Assembly: GCF_003946175.1 (NCBI RefSeq)
Contig: NZ_RHOK01000009.1
Coordinates: 41,482 to 105,481, forward strand
From: Lacticaseibacillus suibinensis
Lineage (GTDB): Bacteria; Bacillota; Bacilli; Lactobacillales; Lactobacillaceae
Reading direction: 5' to 3'
Length of the DNA: 64,000 bases
Shown: piece after piece, positions 23,819-31,792 of the stretch
Numbering within the stretch: the stretch's first letter is position 1
Layout of the letters: every line of letters begins with the position of its first letter
Notes under the pieces: generated by a model
What the model was told of the DNA's origin: nothing
Database searches by the model: none
Seen by the model: the letters and a program-made list of their open reading frames with translations, nothing else
Program-made: the position numbers and the translations under genes

Positions 23819-26122
23819 TTATTGAATCGTGAATTCAGCTTGTTGACCGTTAACCGTCACAGTCACGGGCCCGACAAACAGCCGCGGTTGATAATCAAAA
23901 TCAGTCTGCTGAAAAGCGGTTGCCTCAAGCGAAAATGTCACTTGTCGCTGTTCATGGGCGGCCAAGGTGACCCGTTTGAAGTCCACCAAGTGACTGGCGC
24001 GAGGCACCACGTTATTCGTCAGGCCGTTGGTCGCCACCAGCAGCACGGCGGTGGCGGCAGTGGCATTCGGGTTGTGCACCAGTGCTGTCGCTTCAAGCTT
24101 GGCCCCGCCTTGTAGTGCATCCTCGGTAACAGCGGTTTGATCAAGCACAACTTGTTCAACCACCGGTGCTTCGCCATAGCTGAGCCCGGTGCCCAAGGCC
24201 AATAGTGGCGCCTTAGCTTCGTCATAGTAATCAGGGGCCGGATTGCGCCGCTGATTGTGATACACCGGTAGCTGCCCAGCTGATCGCGGATAGCTGATAT
24301 TCAAATGCCCGGATGGGGCCACCTGCCCGCTAATCAGCGCCGCCAAGGCATCCCCGCCGCGCTGGCCAGGGTACCAAGCTAACAGGACCGCTGCACTCTT
24401 TGCCAGCACTTGTTCTAGCTCGTGCGGCCGGCCTTCTACCATGATGGTGATGATTGGCTTACCAGTTTTGGCCAGTGCCTCAAGTAAGGCCGGTTGCTCG
24501 CCGCCTAGCGCCAAGGAGGCCAGGTCGACGTTTTCACCACTATCCATGTTGATGCCTTTGGAGCTGACGGCGCCGTTTTTACCAAACCGCATGCCGAAGT
24601 TACGGGTGCTAGAACCGCCCAAGGTCAAAATCACGACATCACTGGCCTGTGCCAACGCCACCGCTTCATTCAGGAGTTGCGGCTGCTGATTGTGATCACG
24701 GATAGCGCAGCCTTTAGCGTAGCGCACGTCACTATTGGTAAACTGCGCCTTGATAGCCTGATAAATCGTTCGATGCTGACCAGCTGTTTGCGGTGCAGTG
24801 TAGTCGCCAAGCAGATCATACCGGTTATCAGCACTGGGGCCGATCACTGCGATTTTAGCGGCAGTTTTAAGCGGCAAAATGCCGGTGTTTTTGACCATGG
24901 TGATGCTTTCCTCGGCCAATTCGAGATTCACGCTTTGGGCGTGGGTTTCATCGTACGCCGCCGGGGTTTTGAACGGATCATCAAAGACGCCAAGCAAGAA
25001 TTTAATCGCCAAAATCTTGAAGGCCGCTTGATCAACCAAAGAATCTGGCACGAGGCCAGCCTTCACATACTCGACCAAATGAGGATATAGCTCATCCCAC
25101 AGGCTTTCCTCAACGCCAGCAGTTAAGGCCTGCCGGGCTGCCAAGCCGGGCTGGGTGTAATTGGTAGCCAGGCGGTCTAAGGCGTTACCATCGGCCATAA
25201 TCAGCCCTTGGAAACCATTTTGCTTGCGCAACACATCGGTCAACAGCCAAGGATTGCCATGACACGGCACCCCATCAATATCGTTATACGCAGCCATCAC
25301 GCCCACCGCATTGCGCGCGGCGTGGAGCAACGGACCATAGATGTCGAGCAGTTCACGCCGGCCAATGATGCTAGAGCCGGAGTTATGGCCGCCTAAGGTG
25401 TCGCCTTGACCAATCACATGCTTCAACACGACGCCCATTTGCGCCGTGGTATGCTTAGCCACTGGTTGATCTAGGAAATCTTCACCGGCGTGAATCAAAT
25501 CGCCTTGAAACCCTTTGACGATGGCTTCGGTGTATTTCGCCGCAATCACACCATCTTCACTAAGGCATTCTTCGGTACGGCCCCAACGCGGATCACGCGC
25601 CAGGTCCATCGTGGAAACCAGGGCAATGTGCACGCCTTTAGCTGCCATTTCGCGGCGAATCTGCGTCGCCATTTGTTCCATCAAAGCAGGGTCATAGCTA
25701 TTGCCCTTCCCGATGTTAATTGGATAAGACACACTGCCCAGCGCCTGATGGCCATGCGGCGCCTCTTCCACAAACAAAGCTGGAATACCGAAGCGATTAG
25801 CCGCCATAATCTGTTTTTGAATGCGATACGCGGTGTCGCGGCTTAAGGCGCTGGGAATGCCGGTTTCGTTAGTCACCTGCGACCACGGATCGGCCCGAAA
25901 CACGCCGTACAGACAGCCGATACCTGGCGTCTTGGCTAAGTAATCAGTGAGATAAGGCGTTAACGCCACGCTATCACCATCGCGCTGGTAGCATTTCCAG
26001 CCGTAAAGATCCTGACGCAACTGGGCGACTTTTTCCTCAATCGTCATCCGACTCAGCAAATCGTTGACGCGGATGCGAATCGGCAAGGCGCGATCGCGGA
26101 ATTTTTCTTTAGCTTTGCTCAC
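23819..26122 (-). CDS. Glycoside hydrolase family 3 (beta-glucosidase/beta-xylosidase type), cytoplasmic
   Basis: The product has 767 residues. The GTG at 26122 is chosen because AAGTGAGG lies 5 bases before it and the EIIC gene stops 8 bases upstream. There is no signal peptide. The N-terminal GH3 barrel carries MTIEEKVAQL, DPRWGRTEE, KHVIGQG and the nucleophile D311 in GLIMADGNAL. The (alpha/beta)6 sandwich follows, with a C-terminal fibronectin III-like domain (about 660-767). GH3 enzymes remove terminal beta-linked glucose, xylose or related sugars. Cotranscription with a lactose/cellobiose-type EIIC suggests an oligosaccharide or glycoside brought in by that transporter. Whether the substrate is phosphorylated is not known. 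Confidence 0.88.
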   Translation of the reverse strand: MSKAKEKFRDRALPIRIRVNDLLSRMTIEEKVAQLRQDLYGWKCYQRDGDSVALTPYLTDYLAKTPGIGCLYGVFRADPWSQVTNETGIPSALSRDTAYRIQKQIMAANRFGIPALFVEEAPHGHQALGSVSYPINIGKGNSYDPALMEQMATQIRREMAAKGVHIALVSTMDLARDPRWGRTEECLSEDGVIAAKYTEAIVKGFQGDLIHAGEDFLDQPVAKHTTAQMGVVLKHVIGQGDTLGGHNSGSSIIGRRELLDIYGPLLHAARNAVGVMAAYNDIDGVPCHGNPWLLTDVLRKQNGFQGLIMADGNALDRLATNYTQPGLAARQALTAGVEESLWDELYPHLVEYVKAGLVPDSLVDQAAFKILAIKFLLGVFDDPFKTPAAYDETHAQSVNLELAEESITMVKNTGILPLKTAAKIAVIGPSADNRYDLLGDYTAPQTAGQHRTIYQAIKAQFTNSDVRYAKGCAIRDHNQQPQLLNEAVALAQASDVVILTLGGSSTRNFGMRFGKNGAVSSKGINMDSGENVDLASLALGGEQPALLEALAKTGKPIITIMVEGRPHELEQVLAKSAAVLLAWYPGQRGGDALAALISGQVAPSGHLNISYPRSAGQLPVYHNQRRNPAPDYYDEAKAPLLALGTGLSYGEAPVVEQVVLDQTAVTEDALQGGAKLEATALVHNPNATAATAVLLVATNGLTNNVVPRASHLVDFKRVTLAAHEQRQVTFSLEATAFQQTDFDYQPRLFVGPVTVTVNGQQAEFTIQ

Positions 26123-26129
26123 TGCAACC

Positions 26130-27461
26130 TCACTTCTCCGGCTGAGCATCCGGCTCAGTATGACCGGTGCGATTACTGATCATGACAAATGGCATCCAAA
26201 TCACGACATCAATCACAATCAACAAACCGCCTAAGATGGCCGCCGGGATATTACCACCGGTGACTAAGTAGTTTTGCAAAATTGGTGGGGTAATCCAAGG
26301 CGCCATGGCGACCGTTTTACCAATCAAGCCGACGCTGGTGGCAAAGTAAGCAATCCCCAGGTTAACTTGCGGCACTAAGATAATGGGAATCATGTAAGCT
26401 GGGTTCAAGACAATTGGCAAACCAAACATTAAAGGTTCGGAAATGTTGAAGAACGCAGGGATGGAAGCCAGTTTGCCGACTTGGCGCTGATCCTGCCGCT
26501 TCGAGAACAGGAAGATGGCAATGACAATCGCCACAAAGTCCGTCGACAAGGTATTGGAGTCGATAAAGGGCTGGGTGATGATATTCGGAATGTGAGCGTG
26601 GTTTTGGAACGCAGTCACATTCTCCTGAATTGCCTGCAGCAAAGGAGCACTCTTGATTGGTGACAATATGCTGGCACCGTGCAGCCCAAAGGCCCACAGA
26701 AAATCAGAAATGAACTGCAGGAAGAACAACCCACCAGCGGAAAGCACAAAGCCTTTCAGTGGGGTCTGAATGGCCACGCCGATGATTTCGGTGAAGCTCA
26801 TGTGGAAAATCTGATCCAACGCAAAGGCAAAAATCGCGAAAATCATGATAACCAGAATTTCTGGAATCATGGAGTTAAACGTGGTGGCAATTGCCGGCGG
26901 TACCCCATCAGGCATGCTAATCCGCATGTGACGGCTGCGCGCCAACCGCACCAGAATTTCCGTGGAGATCAGCGCCGCGAACATCGCGACGAACAGGCCA
27001 TCGGAAGAGGTGTAGGTTTGCGGGATAATCGAAGCAATCCCAGAAGCCGTTTTACCGTTCGCCAACGTCACGGTTGAAGTCAGTGGCATCAAAGCAAACA
27101 GGCTGGCCACCGCCATCATCCCGGCATGCGCTGGGGTAATTGTACTACCGTTCATATCAGAGTTATCAATGTACCATTTGCACAGGTTGGAGCCTACGTT
27201 GTAGCACACCACAATCGACAAAATGCCGAAGGTGGCATCGTTGATGTAGGTCACCAAACTGGCAAAGCTGGAGAGGTCGATCACTTTATTCACAGCAGCA
27301 TTACTAAAAATAAGAGCATTGAGCAAAATACCAAATGATGCGGCCATGGTTAGCGCCATGGTCGAGATAAACGCATCACGAATTGCTAATAAATGGCGTT
27401 GCGTCGCCAATTTCTGGGCAACTGGATACAGCTTATCTGAGATGAAATCAATTGCGCTCAT
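26130..27461 (-). CDS. PTS lactose/cellobiose family EIIC permease
   Basis: The product has 443 residues. The start at 27461 (MSAIDFISDK) has AAAGGAGG before it. It has about ten membrane segments and the family signature FFNISEPLMFGLPIVLNP (about 335-352). It translocates a sugar while EIIB phosphorylates it. No EIIA or EIIB gene is in this operon; the nearest EIIB gene is 5 kb away beside a CE7 esterase. The gene sits directly upstream of the GH3 gene and has a strong promoter overlapped by a cre site. Confidence 0.9.
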   Translation of the reverse strand: MSAIDFISDKLYPVAQKLATQRHLLAIRDAFISTMALTMAASFGILLNALIFSNAAVNKVIDLSSFASLVTYINDATFGILSIVVCYNVGSNLCKWYIDNSDMNGSTITPAHAGMMAVASLFALMPLTSTVTLANGKTASGIASIIPQTYTSSDGLFVAMFAALISTEILVRLARSRHMRISMPDGVPPAIATTFNSMIPEILVIMIFAIFAFALDQIFHMSFTEIIGVAIQTPLKGFVLSAGGLFFLQFISDFLWAFGLHGASILSPIKSAPLLQAIQENVTAFQNHAHIPNIITQPFIDSNTLSTDFVAIVIAIFLFSKRQDQRQVGKLASIPAFFNISEPLMFGLPIVLNPAYMIPIILVPQVNLGIAYFATSVGLIGKTVAMAPWITPPILQNYLVTGGNIPAAILGGLLIVIDVVIWMPFVMISNRTGHTEPDAQPEK

Positions 27462-27486
27462 AGTTGAAACCTCCTTTTCGCCTTGA

Positions 27487-27515
27487 ATAATAGGCTGATT
27501 TGAGAACGCTGTCAA
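27487..27515 (-). promoter_or_regulatory. Promoter of the EIIC-GH3 operon
   Basis: On the minus strand, TTGACA (27510-27515), 17 bases, then TATTAT (27487-27492). It is 26 bases before the EIIC start codon. Confidence 0.8.
27501..27514. promoter_or_regulatory. cre (CcpA binding site)
   Basis: TGAGAACGCTGTCA fits TGWNANCGNTNWCA at every position. It overlaps the -35 box and spacer, so CcpA should repress the operon when preferred sugars are present. Confidence 0.85.
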
Positions 27516-27517
27516 TG

Positions 27518-27557
27518 ATTTGTTGGCACTAATTTAGATTTATTTGTTGGTACTATT
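27518..27557. promoter_or_regulatory. Twin direct repeats, probable GntR operators
   Basis: ATTTGTTGGCACTAAT (27518-27533) and ATTTGTTGGTACTATT (27542-27557) repeat with a 24-base step. They lie between the EIIC-GH3 promoter and the divergent GntR gene, where its regulator would be expected to bind. Confidence 0.6.
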
Positions 27558-27608
27558 ATTTAGTGATACAATCACACTAGCGAATATGGCGAATGGGGGC
27601 GCTAAACC

Positions 27609-28307
27609 GTGTCAACAAAAACGAGCGACATCTTAGATGATCTCAAAGAGAAGATAATGGACGGCGTGTATAAAGGCGACAGCAAGCTACCAACCGAGCA
27701 GGCGCTCATCAGTTACTATGCGGCCAGCCGCAATACCGTGCGCAACGTGCTCAAGGAACTGGAAATCGAGGGCCTCATCTACTCTCGGCAAGGTTCGGGC
27801 TATTACACCCAAGACGAGCAAATTGTCAGCTCGATTGCGCTGCGGGGCTTAAGCGAAACCCCGTATAGCCAAACCATCACCAACAAAGTGCTGAAATTCG
27901 AGAAGGTGCATGCCGATCACGAGCTATCACAGCTGTTCGACATCCCCTTGAATAACCGGGTCATCTACTTCCGTCGCCTGCGGTATAAAAGCGGTGTGCC
28001 ACTGCAATTGGAAGATTCTTATCTTCCCTTCTTTCTGTTTCCGACGCTGACCAAGGCCGATATCGAAGGTTCGATTTTCCATTATGTCGAAGTCACCAAG
28101 AAACTGCGGATCAAGTATGCGCGGCGTGATTACCAAAGCATCCTGATGAGTAAGGAAGAAAAGCAACTGATGAATTTCCCGGTGGATGAACCCGTGGCGG
28201 CAATGAAGACCATCTCCACCAATTATCTGGACATCGGTCGCGTCTTCGAGCGGTCCGTGGTGATTGAGCCGAATGTGATACACACCGATGTCGCGAGGCG
28301 TCACTAA
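27609..28307 (+). CDS. GntR/HutC family regulator with UTRA domain
   Basis: The product has 232 residues with a GTG start. The N-terminal winged helix (about 5-70) contains LPTEQALISYYAASRNTVRNVL-type residues and the wing GLIYSRQGSGYYT. The UTRA effector domain covers about 90-228. HutC-type regulators sense sugar phosphates or similar metabolites. The gene is divergent from EIIC-GH3 and two direct repeats lie between them, so it most likely controls that operon and itself. Confidence 0.88.
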   Translation: MSTKTSDILDDLKEKIMDGVYKGDSKLPTEQALISYYAASRNTVRNVLKELEIEGLIYSRQGSGYYTQDEQIVSSIALRGLSETPYSQTITNKVLKFEKVHADHELSQLFDIPLNNRVIYFRRLRYKSGVPLQLEDSYLPFFLFPTLTKADIEGSIFHYVEVTKKLRIKYARRDYQSILMSKEEKQLMNFPVDEPVAAMKTISTNYLDIGRVFERSVVIEPNVIHTDVARRH

Positions 28308-28336
28308 ACCTCTTGCCATCAATTTGCACCCATTCA

Positions 28337-28384
28337 AAAAGGCGGCAGGTCGCTAGCTATTTGCTAGAGCCTGCCGCCTTTTTT
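28337..28384 (+). terminator. Terminator after the GntR gene
   Basis: AAGGCGGCAGG pairs with CCTGCCGCCTT and is followed by six T. Confidence 0.9.
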
Positions 28385-28425
28385 GCGCTTAATCTCACTG
28401 AGAGTCTCAGTCTTTTTGTCATCGC

Positions 28426-28707
28426 TTAAACTATTTTTTTGTAAATATCATTGCGCTTAGCCGTCTTAACGACCAGCACTTCAAAGCGACCATCACTAAT
28501 ATCAGCAATAATTCGATAGCTACCAACTCAGTAGCGCCATAAGATTCCTAATTCACCTTCAAGGGCTTTACCCCAAGTATGGGGATTATCATAGCCCTCA
28601 ATATGACTATCTAGCTAATGAACGATAAGGCGTTGCTCTTGTTAATCGAGCTTGGCAAATTGTTTCCCAGCGGTCCGATCAAAACTCCAGTGATAGCCGT
28701 CTGTCAT
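28426..28707 (-). pseudogene. RelE/YafQ-type toxin with three in-frame stops
   Basis: Reading from the ATG at 28707 gives MTDGYHWSFDRTAGKQFAKLD, stop, QEQRLIVH, stop, LDSHIEGYDNPHTWGKALEG, ELGILWRY, stop, VGSYRIIADI, then SDGRFEVLVVKTAKRNDIYK. This is a full-length RelE-family mRNA interferase of 93 codons (including LGILWRYRVGSYRII-like and KTAKRNDIY marks) with TAA, TAG and TGA inside. Each stop is one base from a plausible sense codon (for example TGG to TAG). The toxin cannot be made. Its ATG overlaps the stop of the antitoxin remnant, as in intact relBE operons. Confidence 0.85.
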
Positions 28708-28935
28708 GGTTTCATACCCAGTTGTTTCATAATCTCAGCCCGGCTGATCGTCGCGCCCTTACTTTCGGCACGGTTGATTTGGGCTTCTTTATAATCCGCT
28801 TCATCTTCCATGCGTTCAAGTACTGCCCGCTGCATGTAGGCAGCCGCGGAGATCCCTTCAGAAGCCGCTAACCGCCGCAGCAGTTCATATTGAGGCTTTT
28901 GTCAAACGCAACGATGTCTTAATCATCTCTGCCAT
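28704..28935 (-). pseudogene. RelB/DinJ-type antitoxin with frameshift
   Basis: From the ATG at 28935 the frame reads MAEMIKTSLRL and then breaks. It continues in another frame as YELLRRLAASEGISAAAYMQ, RAVLERMEDEADYKEAQIN and RAESKGATISRAEIMKQLGM, and stops at 28704. The length of 232 bases is 2 short of 78 codons, as if two single bases had been lost in the runs TTTT and AAAAA near codons 12-15. Together with the broken toxin it is a dead toxin-antitoxin unit. Confidence 0.82.
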
Positions 28936-28997
28936 ATGATTCTGACCTCATTTCTTCACCTATGAGCCAACCAAACTTGCTTTGGGGCACGCCTCAC

Positions 28998-29438
28998 TTA
29001 TAACTTATGCTCATAATACAGCGTACTGCCAACCCACAGCCAAAACGTCAACCCAATCATCAACCCAATCCCGCTGAGCATGGCCTTCAGGGTGGTGTTG
29101 AGCTGGCCGCCGCGCACGGCGAGCACCACCACCACGCCGGTGATGACGACCCCCAACAACAGTTTCAGCGTCCGGTCATTGGCCTTGAGCCTGATGAGCT
29201 GCTGCCGCTCATCGCGTTCATCGAGGCGGTCTTCGTGCGTTGCCTGCTTCGAAGTCGCGCGGCGAATGGCCACGGCTCCAGCCAACCAGCAGCCCAGGAT
29301 AATCAACCAACTCTGGGCCAAGTCCCAGCCGTGCAGAGCCGGGCCGGTGAGCTGAAAATACAGATTGAGGCTGCCTAATACCACTAACCCGAGGCCTGCC
29401 AGCAGGCCCTTTTGATTATAGATTTTCAATTTCATCAT
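28998..29438 (-). CDS. Small membrane protein, partner of the XRE regulator
   Basis: The product has 146 residues with four membrane segments (about 11-30, 42-60, 93-110, 120-140) and a charged loop (SKQATHEDRLDERDERQQLI). Two ATGs lie in a row after GGAGG (29438 and 29435). It overlaps the XRE gene by 23 bases. Such XRE plus membrane-protein pairs (DUF2178-like) are common in Firmicutes; the job is unknown. Confidence 0.75.
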   Translation of the reverse strand: MMKLKIYNQKGLLAGLGLVVLGSLNLYFQLTGPALHGWDLAQSWLIILGCWLAGAVAIRRATSKQATHEDRLDERDERQQLIRLKANDRTLKLLLGVVITGVVVVLAVRGGQLNTTLKAMLSGIGLMIGLTFWLWVGSTLYYEHKL

Positions 29439-29646
29439 CCTCCAGTTGCTTGTTTTCCGCTAAGCAGCACAATGTTTCCACACTAACGCCAAAGACTTCG
29501 GCTAAGCGATAGGCCAGCATCAGGCTGGGATTGTACTGCTCTTTTTCGATTGAAATAATGGTCCGCGCCGAGACATGGACCTGAGCCGCCAGCTCGGCCT
29601 GCGTTAGGCCAGCTGCTTTGCGGTATGCTTTAACCTTGGTTTTCAT
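29416..29646 (-). CDS. XRE family regulator (short HTH protein)
   Basis: The product has 76 residues. The start at 29646 (MKTKVKAYRK) has GGGGGTTAGG before it. One helix-turn-helix is seen (GLTQAELAAQVHVSARTIISIE, about 9-30, then YNPSLMLAYRLAEVFGVSVE). It is of the short, YozG/PlcR-N-like type that pairs with membrane proteins. Twin palindromes overlap its promoter, pointing to self-control. Confidence 0.88.
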   Translation of the reverse strand: MKTKVKAYRKAAGLTQAELAAQVHVSARTIISIEKEQYNPSLMLAYRLAEVFGVSVETLCCLAENKQLEDDEIENL

Positions 29647-29661
29647 CCTAACCCCCAAAAG

Positions 29662-29698
29662 TGAAGCTCGCTTCATGTGAAGCTAGCTTCATATTATA
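29662..29698 (-). promoter_or_regulatory. Promoter and twin palindromic operators of the XRE gene
   Basis: TGAAGCTCGCTTCA (29662-29675) and TGAAGCTAGCTTCA (29678-29691) are two 14-bp palindromes 16 bases apart. A minus-strand TATAAT lies at 29693-29698, so bound protein would cover the start of transcription. Confidence 0.75.
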
Positions 29699-29813
29699 AC
29701 CATGGCCGCGACCTGTCAAGGCTATTTTCACCAGGTTCAGGCGGCTTTTGCCGGTTTCTAAGTGAAAATGCGGTACACTTAGGGGACAACAATTTAAAAC
29801 TGGAGTGAGATTA

Positions 29814-30818
29814 TTGAGTAAAGTAGGCGTTCTTGGTGCCGGTACTTGGGGCATCGCATTATCCCGCATGTTAGCCAACACGGGCCATACCGTGACGGTG
29901 TGGTCCGCCCTGCCTGATGAGGTGAAGCAACTGGATCAAACGCGGCAACAAAAGAACCTGCCCGGCATGACAATTCCGGCCAGCATCACCTTCACCAGCG
30001 ATTTGCCGGCAGCCTGCACGGATCAGGCTTTGCTGTTGTTGGCGGTACCCTCGGTTTATGTACGGTCAACCGTTAAGCAAGCCGCGCCCTTCATCCCTGC
30101 CGGTCAACTGATTGTCGATGTCGCCAAAGGCCTCGAACCCGACACGATGCTGACCATGACCCAGGTGATTGCCGATGAGCTCAGCCAGATGCACGCCCCA
30201 AAAATGCGGCTCGTGGCGCTGTCCGGCCCGACCCACGCCGAAGAAGTGGCGCTGGATTTGCCTACCACCATTGTCGCGGCAGCCGATGATGAGGAAGCGG
30301 CCAAGCAGGCGCAAGACATTTTCACCAGTAGCTTCATGCGGGTTTACACCAACCCGGACCGCTATGGCGTGGAACTTTGCGGCGCCTTGAAAAATATCAT
30401 CGCCTTGGCCGCCGGCATTTCGGATGGCTTAGGCTATGGCGATAACGCCAAGGCGGCGCTGATCACCCGCGGCATGACCGAAATCAAGCGGCTGGGGACC
30501 AAGCTCGGCGCGCATGCTGCCACCTTCGACGGCCTGGCTGGTATTGGCGATTTGATTGTCACCGGCACCAGCACGCACAGCCGCAATCACAACTGCGGCC
30601 TCTTGATTGGCCAAGGCATGAGTCCCGCCGCCGCCAAAAAGCAAATCGGCATGGTGGTCGAAGGCATCAACGCCATCCCTGGTGCCTTGGAGCTGGCCGC
30701 CAAAGCCAACGTCAGCATGCCGATTGTCGAAACCGTTGACCAAGTCATTAACCATGGCCTCGACCCGAAGGAAGCCGTGCAACAGCTGCTGAATCGCAAG
30801 AAAAAAGCGGAATTTTAA
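29814..30818 (+). CDS. gpsA: Glycerol-3-phosphate dehydrogenase [NAD(P)+]
   Basis: The product has 334 residues. A TTG start at 29814 follows GGAGTGAG at a good distance; a GTG at 29805 lies within that site. The Rossmann motif GVLGAGTWGIALSRML is at the start. VALSGPTHAEEVA and the active-site region ELCGALKNIIALAAGISDGLGYGDN with the catalytic Lys match GpsA. It makes sn-glycerol 3-phosphate from dihydroxyacetone phosphate for phospholipids and teichoic acids. Confidence 0.95.
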   Translation: MSKVGVLGAGTWGIALSRMLANTGHTVTVWSALPDEVKQLDQTRQQKNLPGMTIPASITFTSDLPAACTDQALLLLAVPSVYVRSTVKQAAPFIPAGQLIVDVAKGLEPDTMLTMTQVIADELSQMHAPKMRLVALSGPTHAEEVALDLPTTIVAAADDEEAAKQAQDIFTSSFMRVYTNPDRYGVELCGALKNIIALAAGISDGLGYGDNAKAALITRGMTEIKRLGTKLGAHAATFDGLAGIGDLIVTGTSTHSRNHNCGLLIGQGMSPAAAKKQIGMVVEGINAIPGALELAAKANVSMPIVETVDQVINHGLDPKEAVQQLLNRKKKAEF

Positions 30819-30922
30819 CCGCTGATGCCGCTGCCCGTTAAGAAAGCCTTAAACGCGGCCTGAACCGCCCGTTCTTGCCTTCAACATGGTACGCTGAAAA
30901 TTGTTGACGAGGGGGTGGAACC

Positions 30923-31603
30923 ATGAAAAAGCGTTGGCTAACTGGCACACTATTTGCTTTGATGATCATCAGTAGCTTAATGAGCCTGTTCATGCCCCTC
31001 GAGTATGTGCGCGGTCATTCCATGGCCCCCACGTTAAAACCGGGACAGTGGATCGTGGTGATGAACACCAAGCTCGCCAGGACCATCAAGCAACCGGTGC
31101 ACCGCGGTGATTTGATCACCTTCCGCAATGACGGGTTGGTCAAGCAAATCCCCGCCCAGCGGCTGTTGGTCAAACGCGTCATCGGGATGCCTGGAGATTT
31201 AATCGGAATCAACCGCACCACGGTGTACCGCAACGGCCAGGCACTGAAGGAGCCTTACGTCAAATACCCGATGGCTAACCAGCACTATAATTACGACGGT
31301 CAACCGGCTGGCGGCGCCTTGTTCGCTGACGCCAGCTTTCAGCGCACAACGTTGGTGAAAGCCCACCAGTATTTCGTCTTGGGCGATAACCGGCCGCGCT
31401 CGGCCGATTCCCGCTGGTTTGGCCCGATTGCCACGGCGCAAGTCGCCAGCAAGGTCCTGTGGCGGCTACCTTTCAACAACCAAAACTGGTGGGTGCGCGG
31501 CCTGTGGTACCTGGCGCACGCCTTACCACTGCTATTCTTGCTGAGCTGGTTTGCGCTGGCTTACGGCAACGAACTGATCCGGCTCCTGCGCGGTAATCAA
31601 TAA
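30923..31603 (+). CDS. lepB: Signal peptidase I
   Basis: The product has 226 residues. It has an N-terminal membrane anchor (about 5-26), the nucleophile S33 in GHSMAPT, the general base K84 in VKRVIGMPGD, and the GDNRxxSADSRWFG box. It cleaves signal peptides of secreted proteins. The C-terminus adds a second hydrophobic segment (about 195-215: LWYLAHALPLLFLLSWFALAY), which most Gram-positive SipS-type enzymes lack. It may be a second signal peptidase of this strain, which is an inference. Confidence 0.92.
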   Translation: MKKRWLTGTLFALMIISSLMSLFMPLEYVRGHSMAPTLKPGQWIVVMNTKLARTIKQPVHRGDLITFRNDGLVKQIPAQRLLVKRVIGMPGDLIGINRTTVYRNGQALKEPYVKYPMANQHYNYDGQPAGGALFADASFQRTTLVKAHQYFVLGDNRPRSADSRWFGPIATAQVASKVLWRLPFNNQNWWVRGLWYLAHALPLLFLLSWFALAYGNELIRLLRGNQ

Positions 31604-31610
31604 AATGACA

Positions 31611-31733
31611 GGCTGCGAAGCAGGGCGATTTTAGCCCGACAAATAGCCTAACTTAAGGCATTGCCGGCGTTCTCTGCCGGTGAGGCCTTAAGCGTAGCTA
31701 TTTGCTCGGGCGTTGCCCCGCGGAGCGCAACTA
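31611..31733 (-). repeat. Palindromic element copy (reverse orientation)
   Basis: This 123-bp imperfect hairpin starts GGCTGCGAAG and ends GCGCAACTA, the reverse complement of the ends of the copies near gyrB. Inner arms include AAATAGCC with TAGCTATTT and CTTAAGGC with GGCCTTAAG, joined by a GCCGGC...GCCGGT loop stem. It lies between lepB and the CE7 gene. Confidence 0.8.
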
Positions 31734-31734
31734 G

Positions 31735-31780
31735 AAAAGCGTCTGGTTCAACCCTCAAATTCAGGGTTTGAACCAGACGC
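31735..31780 (-). terminator. Terminator of the CE7 esterase operon
   Basis: A stem of about 17 bp (31739-31755 with 31763-31780, one bulge) is followed on the minus strand by TTTT. Confidence 0.85.
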
Positions 31781-31792
31781 TCTTTGCTTGCG

